Source: Streptomyces ferrugineus (lineage in GTDB: Bacteria; Actinomycetota; Actinomycetes; Streptomycetales; Streptomycetaceae). From it: a stretch of DNA of 64,000 nt. A program made the position numbers and the translations under genes. The notes under the pieces were generated by a model. That model was not told where the DNA came from. It made no database searches and saw nothing but the letters and a program-made list of their open reading frames with translations. The stretch lies in contig NZ_CP063373.1 of the NCBI RefSeq assembly GCF_015160855.1, positions 5,642,001-5,706,000 of the forward strand, given 5' to 3'. Below, piece after piece: positions 36,819 through 44,485 of the stretch. Position 1 is the stretch's first letter; each line of letters begins with the position of its first letter.

Positions 36819-38495
36819 ATGGCACAGGCCGCCGACGCAGCGCGGACCGTCATCCTGACCGTCGACGACGATCCGGGGGTCTCCCGGGCGGTCGCCCGCG
36901 ATCTCCGGCGGCGCTACGGCGCGTCGCACCGCATCGTGCGCGCGGAGTCCGGCGAGTCGGCGCTTCAGGCGCTGCGGGAGCTGAAGCTGCGGGGCGACCT
37001 GGTGGCCGTGATCCTGGCCGATTACCGCATGCCGCAGATGAACGGCATCGAGTTCCTCGAACAGGCCCTGGACGTGTACCCGGGGGCGCGGCGCGTGCTG
37101 CTCACCGCGTACGCGGACACGAACGCGGCGATCGACGCGATCAACGTCGTCGACCTCGACCACTACCTCCTCAAGCCGTGGGACCCGCCCGAGGAGAAGC
37201 TCTACCCGGTCCTGGACGACCTGCTGGAGGCGTGGCGGCGCAGCGACTACCGGCCGGTGCCCAGCACCAAGGTGGTCGGGCACCGCTGGTCGGCGCGCTC
37301 CTCGGAGGTACGGGAGTTCCTGGCCCGCAACCAGGTGCCGTACCGCTGGTACTCGGCCGAGGAGCCCGAGGGGCAGCGGCTGCTCGCCGCCGCCGGGCAG
37401 GACGGGCAGCGGCTGCCGCTGGTGATCACTCCGGAGGGGACGCCGCTCGTGGCGCCCGAGGCACCCGAACTGGCCGCCCAGGTCGGGCTGGCCACGACGC
37501 CGACGGCCGACTTCTACGACCTCGTCGTCATCGGCGGCGGACCCGCCGGACTCGGCGCGGCCGTGTACGGGGCGTCGGAGGGGCTGCGGACCGTGCTGGT
37601 GGAGCGGTCGGCGACCGGCGGGCAGGCCGGGCAGAGCTCCCGGATCGAGAACTACCTGGGCTTCCCGGACGGCGTGTCGGGCGCCCAGCTCACCGACCGG
37701 GCCCGGCGGCAGGCGGCGAAGTTCGACGCCGAGATCCTCACCGCGCGCGAGGTGACGGGGCTGGAGGTCAGCGGCGCCGCCCGGATCGTGCGGTTCTCGG
37801 ACGGCTCGGCGGTCGCCGCGCACAGTGTGATCCTGGCGACCGGCGTGTCCTACCGGCAGCTGGCGGCGCCCGGCTGCGACGACCTGACCGGCTGCGGCGT
37901 GTACTACGGGTCGGCGCTCACGGAGGCGCCCGCGTGCCAGGGCCAGGACGTGTACATCGTCGGCGGCGCCAACTCCGCCGGGCAGGCGGCGATGTATCTG
38001 TCCCGGGGCGCCAAGTCGGTGACGCTGCTGGTGCGCGGCGAGTCGCTGTCGGCGTCCATGTCGCACTATCTGGTCCAGCAGATCGACGAGGCGCCGAACA
38101 TCTCGGTACGCGCCCGGACGGTCGTCGAGTCCGCGCACGGCTCCGGGCACCTGGAGCAGCTCACGCTGCGCGACGTGGACAGCGGGCGGACCGAACTCGT
38201 CGACGCCCAGTGGATGTTCGTGTTCATCGGCGCCGCCCCGCTGACCGACTGGCTGGACCAAACGGTGCTGCGGGACGAGCGCGGGTTCATCCTGGCCGGG
38301 CCTGACCTGACCGCCGACGGGCGGCCGCCGGCCGGCTGGGAGCTGGACCGGCCGCCGTACCACCTGGAGACCAATGTGCCCGGCGTGTTCGTGGCGGGTG
38401 ACGCGCGCGCCGAGTCCGCCAAGCGTGTCGCGTCCGCCGTCGGAGAGGGAGCCATGGCCGTGATGCTGGTGCACCGCTATCTGGAGCAGTCATGA
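36819..38495 (+). CDS. receiver domain fused to a thioredoxin-reductase-like flavoprotein
   Basis: A 558-residue three-part protein. Residues 10-125 are a response-regulator receiver (Asp16-18, phosphoacceptor Asp68 in ADYRMP, Lys119 in LLKPWDPP). Residues 150-228 form a thioredoxin/glutaredoxin-like domain without CxxC (VREFLARNQVPYRWYSAEE, then LPLVITPEGTPLVAP). Residues 232-558 are a thioredoxin-reductase-like FAD/NADP domain (VVIGGGPAGLGAA; VGGANSAGQAA; NVPGVFVAGDAR). The redox CxxC expected after the NADP lead-in is absent, replaced by YYGSALTEAPAC (362-373). It is therefore not a classical thioredoxin reductase. GGAGACGT precedes the ATG. It overlaps the next gene by ATGA, and the kinase encoded there is the obvious phosphodonor. 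Confidence 0.9.
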   Translation: MAQAADAARTVILTVDDDPGVSRAVARDLRRRYGASHRIVRAESGESALQALRELKLRGDLVAVILADYRMPQMNGIEFLEQALDVYPGARRVLLTAYADTNAAIDAINVVDLDHYLLKPWDPPEEKLYPVLDDLLEAWRRSDYRPVPSTKVVGHRWSARSSEVREFLARNQVPYRWYSAEEPEGQRLLAAAGQDGQRLPLVITPEGTPLVAPEAPELAAQVGLATTPTADFYDLVVIGGGPAGLGAAVYGASEGLRTVLVERSATGGQAGQSSRIENYLGFPDGVSGAQLTDRARRQAAKFDAEILTAREVTGLEVSGAARIVRFSDGSAVAAHSVILATGVSYRQLAAPGCDDLTGCGVYYGSALTEAPACQGQDVYIVGGANSAGQAAMYLSRGAKSVTLLVRGESLSASMSHYLVQQIDEAPNISVRARTVVESAHGSGHLEQLTLRDVDSGRTELVDAQWMFVFIGAAPLTDWLDQTVLRDERGFILAGPDLTADGRPPAGWELDRPPYHLETNVPGVFVAGDARAESAKRVASAVGEGAMAVMLVHRYLEQS

Positions 38496-39931
38496 GCGGG
38501 CAGTCGATGCCGTGCGACGCGCGGGAGATCGGCTCGCTGTTCCTGTTCGAGAAGCTCACCCCCGAGCAGCTCGGCCGGTTGTGCGGCGAGGGGCGGGTGG
38601 AGATGTTCGAGCCCGGGCCCGTGTACAGCGAGGGCGACCCCGCGACCTGCTTCTACGTCATGATCGAGGGCACCGTCGTGCTGTCCCGGCGGGTCGGCGG
38701 CGACGACGTGGAGGTCAACCGGACGTCCCAGCGCGGGGTGTACTCGGGGGCCTGGCAGGCCTATCTCGGGGACCGGGTGCCGCAGGTCTACAACAGCTCG
38801 ATGCGGGTCACGGAGCCGACGCGGTTCTTCGTGCTGCCTGCCGCGACCTTCGCGGCCGTGATCCAGGAGTGGTTCCCGATGGCCCTGCACCTGCTGGAGG
38901 GCCTCTTCTTCGGCCAGAAGAGCACCCAGTTGGCCATCAACCAGCGCGAACGGCTGCTGGCGCTGGGCTCGCTGTCCGCCGGGCTGACGCACGAGCTCAA
39001 CAACCCCGCCGCGGCGGCCGTACGGGCGACCGCGACGCTGCGCGAGCGGGTGGGCAAGATGCGGCACAAGCTGGCCGTCATCGCCCAGGGTTCGTACTCC
39101 CCCGAGGTCATGGCCAACCTCATCGACATCCAGGAACGCACCGCCGAACGGGTCGCGAAGGCGCCGACGCTGAGCCCGCTGGAGGCCTCCGACCAGGAGG
39201 ACACGGTCACCGACTGGCTCGACGACCACGGCATCCCGGACGGCTGGCGGATCGCGCCCACCTTCGTGCAGGCCGGCCTCGACGCGGACTGGCTGGACCA
39301 GGTCGCGGCGGCGGTGGACGAGGAGATCCTGCCGAACGCGATCGGGTGGCTCAACTACACCGTCGAGACCGAGCTGTTGATGGACGAGATCAACGACTCG
39401 ACCACACGCGTCTCGCATCTCGTGGACGCCGCCAAGCAGTACTCCCAGCTCGACCGCGCGCCCTTCCAGAACGCCGACGTGCACGAACTCCTCGACAGCA
39501 CCCTGCTGATGCTCTCGAGCAAGATCGGCCGGCAGATCGAGGTCGTCAAGGAGTACGACCGTACGCTGCCGAAGATCCCGGCGTACCCGGCGGAGCTCAA
39601 CCAGGTGTGGACGAACCTGATCGACAACGCGGTCTCCGCGATCAACAGCGCGGGCGGAGAGGGGACGTTGACCGTGCGGACGGCGCCGGACCACGACCGG
39701 CTGCTGGTGGAGTTCCGCGACACCGGGATCGGCATCCCCGAGGCGGACCGGGGGCGGATCTTCGACCCCTTCTTCACGACCAAGCCCGTGGGCGAGGGCA
39801 CCGGGCTAGGCCTCGACATCTCCTGGCGGATCGTGGTCAACAAGCACCACGGCACGATCCAGGTGGAGTCCGAGCCGGGCGACACGCGCTTCCAGGTGCT
39901 GCTTCCGTTCACCTCCGAGGAGGCTTCATGA
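38492..39931 (+). CDS. histidine kinase with N-terminal cyclic-nucleotide-binding-type domain
   Basis: A 479-residue soluble kinase. Residues 1-145 form a Crp-like beta barrel (LTPEQLGRLCGEGRVEMFEPG, FYVMIEGTVVLSRR) whose phosphate cassette is not canonical (RGVYSGAWQAYLGD). The dimerisation helix carries His167 in SLSAGLTHELNNPAAAA. HATPase_c spans about 355-475 with NLIDNAVSAI, DTGIGIPE and GTGLGLDISWRIV. No transmembrane segment is present. The gene overlaps both neighbours by four bases (ATGA), so it is translated with the receiver-flavoprotein and the zinc finger protein. It likely phosphorylates Asp68 of the upstream product. Confidence 0.92.
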   Translation: MSGQSMPCDAREIGSLFLFEKLTPEQLGRLCGEGRVEMFEPGPVYSEGDPATCFYVMIEGTVVLSRRVGGDDVEVNRTSQRGVYSGAWQAYLGDRVPQVYNSSMRVTEPTRFFVLPAATFAAVIQEWFPMALHLLEGLFFGQKSTQLAINQRERLLALGSLSAGLTHELNNPAAAAVRATATLRERVGKMRHKLAVIAQGSYSPEVMANLIDIQERTAERVAKAPTLSPLEASDQEDTVTDWLDDHGIPDGWRIAPTFVQAGLDADWLDQVAAAVDEEILPNAIGWLNYTVETELLMDEINDSTTRVSHLVDAAKQYSQLDRAPFQNADVHELLDSTLLMLSSKIGRQIEVVKEYDRTLPKIPAYPAELNQVWTNLIDNAVSAINSAGGEGTLTVRTAPDHDRLLVEFRDTGIGIPEADRGRIFDPFFTTKPVGEGTGLGLDISWRIVVNKHHGTIQVESEPGDTRFQVLLPFTSEEAS

Positions 39932-40281
39932 CCAGCGTCAACGGCATCGATCCCGGCGTGCCGCCGAGTGGCAGCGGGTGCCGGGAGTGCGACGAGGCCG
40001 GCGGGTGGTGGTTCCATCTGCGGCGGTGTGCGCAGTGCGGTCATGTGGGGTGCTGCGACAGTTCGCCCGCGAAGCACGCCACCGCCCACTTCCGGGAGAC
40101 GGGGCATCCGCTGGTGCAGAGCTACGAGCCGGGCGAGGCCTGGTACTGGAACTACGCCACGAGTGAGTTGTTCGAATCGGGGCCCGAGTTGGCGGCACCG
40201 TCGAGTCATCCGGCGGATCAGCCCGCGCCGGGGCCCGCGGGACGGGTGCCGGACGACTGGGCGAAGGCATTGCGCGCCTGA
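39928..40281 (+). CDS. UBP-type zinc finger protein
   Basis: A 117-residue protein with a ZnF-UBP domain in its first about 80 residues. Candidate ligands are Cys18, Cys21, Cys34, Cys37, Cys42, His50, His54 and His60 within GCRECDEAGGWWFHLRRCAQCGH and the HATAHFRETGHPLV segment. The aromatic WYWNYATSELFE follows, and a Pro-rich tail ends the protein. In eukaryotes this finger binds the free C-terminal Gly-Gly of ubiquitin; bacterial members have no defined ligand. The ATG overlaps the kinase stop (ATGA), so it is an obligate member of this three-gene operon. Confidence 0.9.
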   Translation: MTSVNGIDPGVPPSGSGCRECDEAGGWWFHLRRCAQCGHVGCCDSSPAKHATAHFRETGHPLVQSYEPGEAWYWNYATSELFESGPELAAPSSHPADQPAPGPAGRVPDDWAKALRA

Positions 40282-40341
40282 GATCCCCGCGTCCCGGAGA
40301 AAACCACCGGCACTGTCAGGGGTGAGTGACAGGATGTTGCC

Positions 40342-43284
40342 GTGTCGCAGGCATCCTTCACCACACCGCTCATCGGGCGGGATCCCGAGTTCACCCGGCT
40401 CTCCCGGGTGCTGGAACGCGCCCAGGAAGGGGAGGCCCGGGCGGTTCTGATCGCCGGGGACGCCGGGGTCGGCAAGACCCGGGTGCTCGACGAGGTCGCC
40501 GGGAAGGCGTCGGCGGCCGGGATGACCGTGCTGACCGGGCACTGTGTCGACCTCGGCGACGTCGGGCTGCCGTATCTGCCGTTCACCGAGGTCCTCGGGG
40601 TGCTCGCCGGTGACGGGCGGTCCGCGGAGGTGCTCGGGGCCCATCCCGTCGTCGGCCGGCTGCTGGGCGGCGGGACGGATGCCGTGAGCGACCGGCTGCG
40701 GTTGTTCGAGGGCATCGCGGGGCTGCTGGCCGACCTCTCCGAGATCGCGCCGGTGCTGCTCGTCCTGGAGGATCTGCACTGGGCCGACCAGTCGTCGCGG
40801 GATCTGCTGCGGTTCCTGCTCAGCCGCGGGATCCTGCAGCGGACGGCCGCGGGGGCGCCCGCGCGCCGACTGGCCGTGCTGGCGTCGTATCGCGCCGACG
40901 ATCTGCATCGGCGTCATCCGCTGCGGCCGCTGCTCGCCGAGCTGGTGCGGCTGCCCGCCGTGGAGCGGCTGGAGCTGCGGCCCCTGGCCGATGCCGAGGT
41001 GGCGAGGCTGGTGCGGGCCGTGCAGGAGCGGCCGCTGCCGGACGGCACGGTCCGGCGGATCGTCGAGCGGGCCGAGGGCAACGCCTTCTACGCCGAGGAG
41101 CTGGTCGCGGCCACGGACACGGAGGCCGGCGGGGTGCCCAGCGGGCTGGCCGACGTTCTGCTGATCCGGTTCGAGCAGCTCTCCGACACCGCGCAGCAGG
41201 TGCTGCGCACGGCCGCGGTCGCCGGGCGTCGTGTCGAGCACGAGCTGCTGCGGGGTGCCGTGGGCATCCCGGAGGAGGAGCTGGAGTCGGCGCTGCGCGA
41301 GGCCGTCGGGCGGCAGTTGCTCGTGCCCGGCGACGGCGACACGTACGCGTTCCGGCACGCGCTCGCCCGCGAGGCCGTCTACGCCGATCTGCTGCCCGGT
41401 GAACGGGCCCGGCTGCACGGGACGTTCGCCCGGCTGCTGGCGGGGCGTGGCCGTCCGGACGAGACGGCGGCCGAGCGCGCCCACCACTACCGCGAGAGCC
41501 ATGACCTGGCCGAGGCGCTGGCCGCCTCGCTGGAGGCCGCCGGACATGCGCGCGGGTTGGGTGCCCCCGCCGAGGAGCTGCGGCATCTGGAGACCGCCCT
41601 GGACCTGTGGTCGTCGGTGGAGCGGTCGGCGCGGCCCTCGGGCGAGGGCCAGGACCGGGTGACGCTGACGCTGCGCGCGTCGGCGGCGGCCGCGCACGCC
41701 GGCGAGTCGCACCGCGCGGTCTCCCTCACCCGCTCCGCGCTCGCCGGCGTCGGCCGGGACACGGACACCGAGCTCGCCGCCCGGGTCCGCTACACGCTGG
41801 CCGGCAATCTGCTCGACGTGGACAGTCTGACGGCGGCCTACGCCTACAGCAGCGAGGCGCTCGCCCTGATCCCGGCCGAGCCCCCGTCGCGGACCTGGGT
41901 GTGGGCGGCGGCCACACACGTCCTCGCGGCACGTCAGGTCGGGGAGAACGAGACCGCGCTGCGGGTCGCCCGTGAGGCCCTGCGCGTCGCCGAGCAGTTG
42001 CGGGCGACGGACGCCCGGGCGGACCTGCTGATCTCGCTGGCCGCGCTCGAGGGCGGCGGCCGGCGTACGCCGCAGGGGCGGGAGCGGCTGCGTGAGGCCC
42101 GGGAGCTGGCGCGGCGTTCGGGCAACGCGCCGGTGGAGATGCGCGCCCTGTTCAACCTCGCCGTCGGCTGCTTCGAGTCCGGTGAGCTCCAGGAGTGTCT
42201 GCCCTGGCTGGCGGAGGGGCTCGAGCGCGCCCGGCGTGCGGGGTTGCTGTCCTCGCCGTATCCGCTGGAGATGCGGTATCTGCAGCAGCTGGTGCTGTAC
42301 ACGCTGGGCCGCTGGGACGAGTGCCTGAGCGCCGCGGCGTCCGACGCCGAGGTGCTGCCCGCGGCGGGCGGTTACACGGCCGGTCCGGCCCTGTACGTGG
42401 CGCTCGCGCGCGGTGACTTCCGGGCGGCCGAGCAGGCGCGTGCCCTGCTTCAGGGGCCGTTCGACTGGATGGGCACGCTGGTCGCGGGCATCGCGCTCAC
42501 CGACGCCGCCGCGCTGCGCGGGGAGGCGGAGGCGGCCGTGGAGCGGATGCGGTCCACCGTCGCGGCGCTCACCGACGACGCGGGGACGCCGCCGGACGCC
42601 ACTGTGCGGCTCGCCGCCCTCGCCCTGTCCGCGGTCGCCGACCGGGTCGCCGAGCTGCGCCTGGCCGGTGACGAGGCGGGGGCGCGCGGCTGGTCGGACA
42701 CGGCGACCGAGCTGGTGGAGCGGGCGCGGGCCACGGCCGCGCGCGGGGCGAACGGCACCTCGCAGGGCCCGGAGGGCATGGCGTGGCTGGCCCGCGCGGA
42801 GGCGGAGTGGACGCGGGCCGTCGCCGGGCCGGACGCGCCCGCGTGGGCGAAGGCGGTGGCCGCGTTCGACTACGGCGACGACTACGAGCGGGCCCGGTGC
42901 CGGCTGCGGCACGCCGAGGCGCTGCTGGCGGCGGGCGACCGGGAGGCCGCGGCCGGCGAGGCCCGGGCCGCCCGGGAGACCGCGGCCCGGCTGGGTGCCA
43001 CGCCGCTGCTGGAGCGGGTGGACGCCCTGATCCGCCGGGGCCGGCTCGGCGGGAGCACCGCCGACCGGTCCTCCCCGCTGACGGCCCGTGAGCAGGACGT
43101 CCTGCGGCTCCTCGCACTCGGCCGCAGCAACCGGCAGATCGGCGAGGAGCTGTACATCAGCGGCAAGACGGCGAGCGTCCATGTCTCCAACATCCTCGCC
43201 AAGCTGGGCGCGGCGAGCCGTACGGAGGCGGTGGCGATCGCGTATCGGGAGGGACTGATCAGCCGCGAGGAGACGGTGGGCTGA
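40342..43284 (+). CDS. LAL-type LuxR regulator (ATPase plus HTH)
   Basis: A 980-residue large ATP-binding regulator of the LuxR family. An N-terminal STAND/AAA module has Walker A GDAGVGKT (39-46) and Walker B VLLVLEDLHWAD. The middle is a long alpha-helical TPR-like region. The C-terminal LuxR helix-turn-helix is LTAREQDVLRLLALGRSNRQIGEELYISGKTASVHVSNILAKLGA. Such regulators often control secondary metabolism or sugar use. GTG start at 40342 with AGGA 8 nt before. It converges with the SGNH hydrolase gene and has no obvious adjacent target cluster other than the glycan operon on the opposite strand. Confidence 0.93.
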   Translation: MSQASFTTPLIGRDPEFTRLSRVLERAQEGEARAVLIAGDAGVGKTRVLDEVAGKASAAGMTVLTGHCVDLGDVGLPYLPFTEVLGVLAGDGRSAEVLGAHPVVGRLLGGGTDAVSDRLRLFEGIAGLLADLSEIAPVLLVLEDLHWADQSSRDLLRFLLSRGILQRTAAGAPARRLAVLASYRADDLHRRHPLRPLLAELVRLPAVERLELRPLADAEVARLVRAVQERPLPDGTVRRIVERAEGNAFYAEELVAATDTEAGGVPSGLADVLLIRFEQLSDTAQQVLRTAAVAGRRVEHELLRGAVGIPEEELESALREAVGRQLLVPGDGDTYAFRHALAREAVYADLLPGERARLHGTFARLLAGRGRPDETAAERAHHYRESHDLAEALAASLEAAGHARGLGAPAEELRHLETALDLWSSVERSARPSGEGQDRVTLTLRASAAAAHAGESHRAVSLTRSALAGVGRDTDTELAARVRYTLAGNLLDVDSLTAAYAYSSEALALIPAEPPSRTWVWAAATHVLAARQVGENETALRVAREALRVAEQLRATDARADLLISLAALEGGGRRTPQGRERLREARELARRSGNAPVEMRALFNLAVGCFESGELQECLPWLAEGLERARRAGLLSSPYPLEMRYLQQLVLYTLGRWDECLSAAASDAEVLPAAGGYTAGPALYVALARGDFRAAEQARALLQGPFDWMGTLVAGIALTDAAALRGEAEAAVERMRSTVAALTDDAGTPPDATVRLAALALSAVADRVAELRLAGDEAGARGWSDTATELVERARATAARGANGTSQGPEGMAWLARAEAEWTRAVAGPDAPAWAKAVAAFDYGDDYERARCRLRHAEALLAAGDREAAAGEARAARETAARLGATPLLERVDALIRRGRLGGSTADRSSPLTAREQDVLRLLALGRSNRQIGEELYISGKTASVHVSNILAKLGAASRTEAVAIAYREGLISREETVG

Positions 43285-43291
43285 CGCCCTG

Positions 43292-44485
43292 TCACCCCGT
43301 GGTCTCGCAGTCGAGGGCAGTCAGGTCGACGGCGTCGGCCATCGCCTGCATGCCCTTGTCGTTGGGGTGTATGTGGTCGCCGCCGTCGAGGGCGGGAAGC
43401 ATTCTCGCCCTGTCGTAGGGGCTGCGCAGAACGCGGTCGAAGTCGGTGACGGCGTCGAACTCGCCGCCGGTGCGGATGAACTCGTTGACCTCCTGGCGTA
43501 CCGCCTCGCCGGCCGGGTCCCATTCGTGCCAGCCCTTGAAGGGGCCGACGGTCGCGCCGACGACGCACTTGCCGGCCGCGTGCGCCCGGTCGATGATCTC
43601 GCGGTAGCCCTCGATCAGGTCGTCGGCGGTGACGCCGGTGTGGGCCTTGATGTCGTTCACGCCCTGGAAGAGGAACACGGTCCGCACGCCCGGCTGGGAC
43701 AGCACATCGCGCTCCAGCCGGTTCAGGGCACTCTGGCCGGGGCCGTCGGCGAGGACCTTGTTCCCCGAGATCCCCTCGTTGGCCACGCCCTTCACGGCGG
43801 TGTCGGTCTTCTGCAGACGGCGGGCCAGATAGTCGGGCCAGCGGCGGTTCAGGTCGGAGGTGGACTGCCAGCCGTCGGTGATGGAGTCGCCGAGGGCGAC
43901 CACCGCTCCGGTGCCCTTGGCGGCGTGCACGGCGACGGCGTCGAGGTAGAACCAGGAGCCGGTCGGGATGGTCCAGGCGGTGCCGCTCTCCTCGGCGGTG
44001 TGGTCGCCCTGGGTGGCGTACGACGTCTGCATGGCCATCCAGTGGCCGCTCGCCGGGCCGCCCGCGTCCGGGCTGTGCAGGCTGACGACGAGGTTGGCGG
44101 TCGCGGGCAGCCTGCCGGGCAGCGGGTCGCTCCACACGGTGTGGCCCGCCGGCACGGTGACCGAGGGCTTTCCGTCGAACGCCAGCCGCCGGTTGCTGCC
44201 CGGTCGCAGTTCGGCGCCCTGCTTCTGGATGCCCGCGTAGACGCTGTCGAAGGTCAGCGGCCGGTCTCCGAAGGCGTTGGACAGACGGATCCGGACGCCG
44301 GTGCCGCCGACGCTGGTGTGTACGACGAGCCGGTAGCTGCGGCCCGCGACGCCGTCGGTCATGCGGTCGGCACTGGCCGCCCAGGTGACGACGCCGCCGG
44401 CGTCGCCGGTGGCCTCGGCGGGCGCGGACTGGCAGGCGACGACCGTCAGCAGGAGGGCGGCGGAGGGAAGCGCGGCGGCCCTCAC
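43292..44485 (-). CDS. SGNH/GDSL hydrolase, secreted or lipid-anchored
   Basis: A protein of about 397 residues. The N-terminus LPSAALLLTVVACQS looks like a lipoprotein signal (Cys18). An N-terminal beta domain (about 30-170) precedes the SGNH hydrolase core: Ser201 in VALGDSITDGWQ, Gly in ANEGISGN, Asn in FLFQGVNDI, and Asp/His in GGDHIHPNDKG. SGNH enzymes in such loci usually remove acetyl or other acyl groups from glycans. The GTG overlaps the fucosidase stop by GTGA, so it acts with that enzyme, probably on the same extracellular glycan. Last gene of the operon. Confidence 0.88.
   Translation of the reverse strand: MRAAALPSAALLLTVVACQSAPAEATGDAGGVVTWAASADRMTDGVAGRSYRLVVHTSVGGTGVRIRLSNAFGDRPLTFDSVYAGIQKQGAELRPGSNRRLAFDGKPSVTVPAGHTVWSDPLPGRLPATANLVVSLHSPDAGGPASGHWMAMQTSYATQGDHTAEESGTAWTIPTGSWFYLDAVAVHAAKGTGAVVALGDSITDGWQSTSDLNRRWPDYLARRLQKTDTAVKGVANEGISGNKVLADGPGQSALNRLERDVLSQPGVRTVFLFQGVNDIKAHTGVTADDLIEGYREIIDRAHAAGKCVVGATVGPFKGWHEWDPAGEAVRQEVNEFIRTGGEFDAVTDFDRVLRSPYDRARMLPALDGGDHIHPNDKGMQAMADAVDLTALDCETTG

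Noticed and set aside
39355..43182. Open frame of 1275 codons on the minus strand
   Set aside because: It lies opposite the UBP-finger and LAL-regulator genes, whose motifs are clear; long antisense frames are common in very GC-rich DNA and this one has no recognisable domain.
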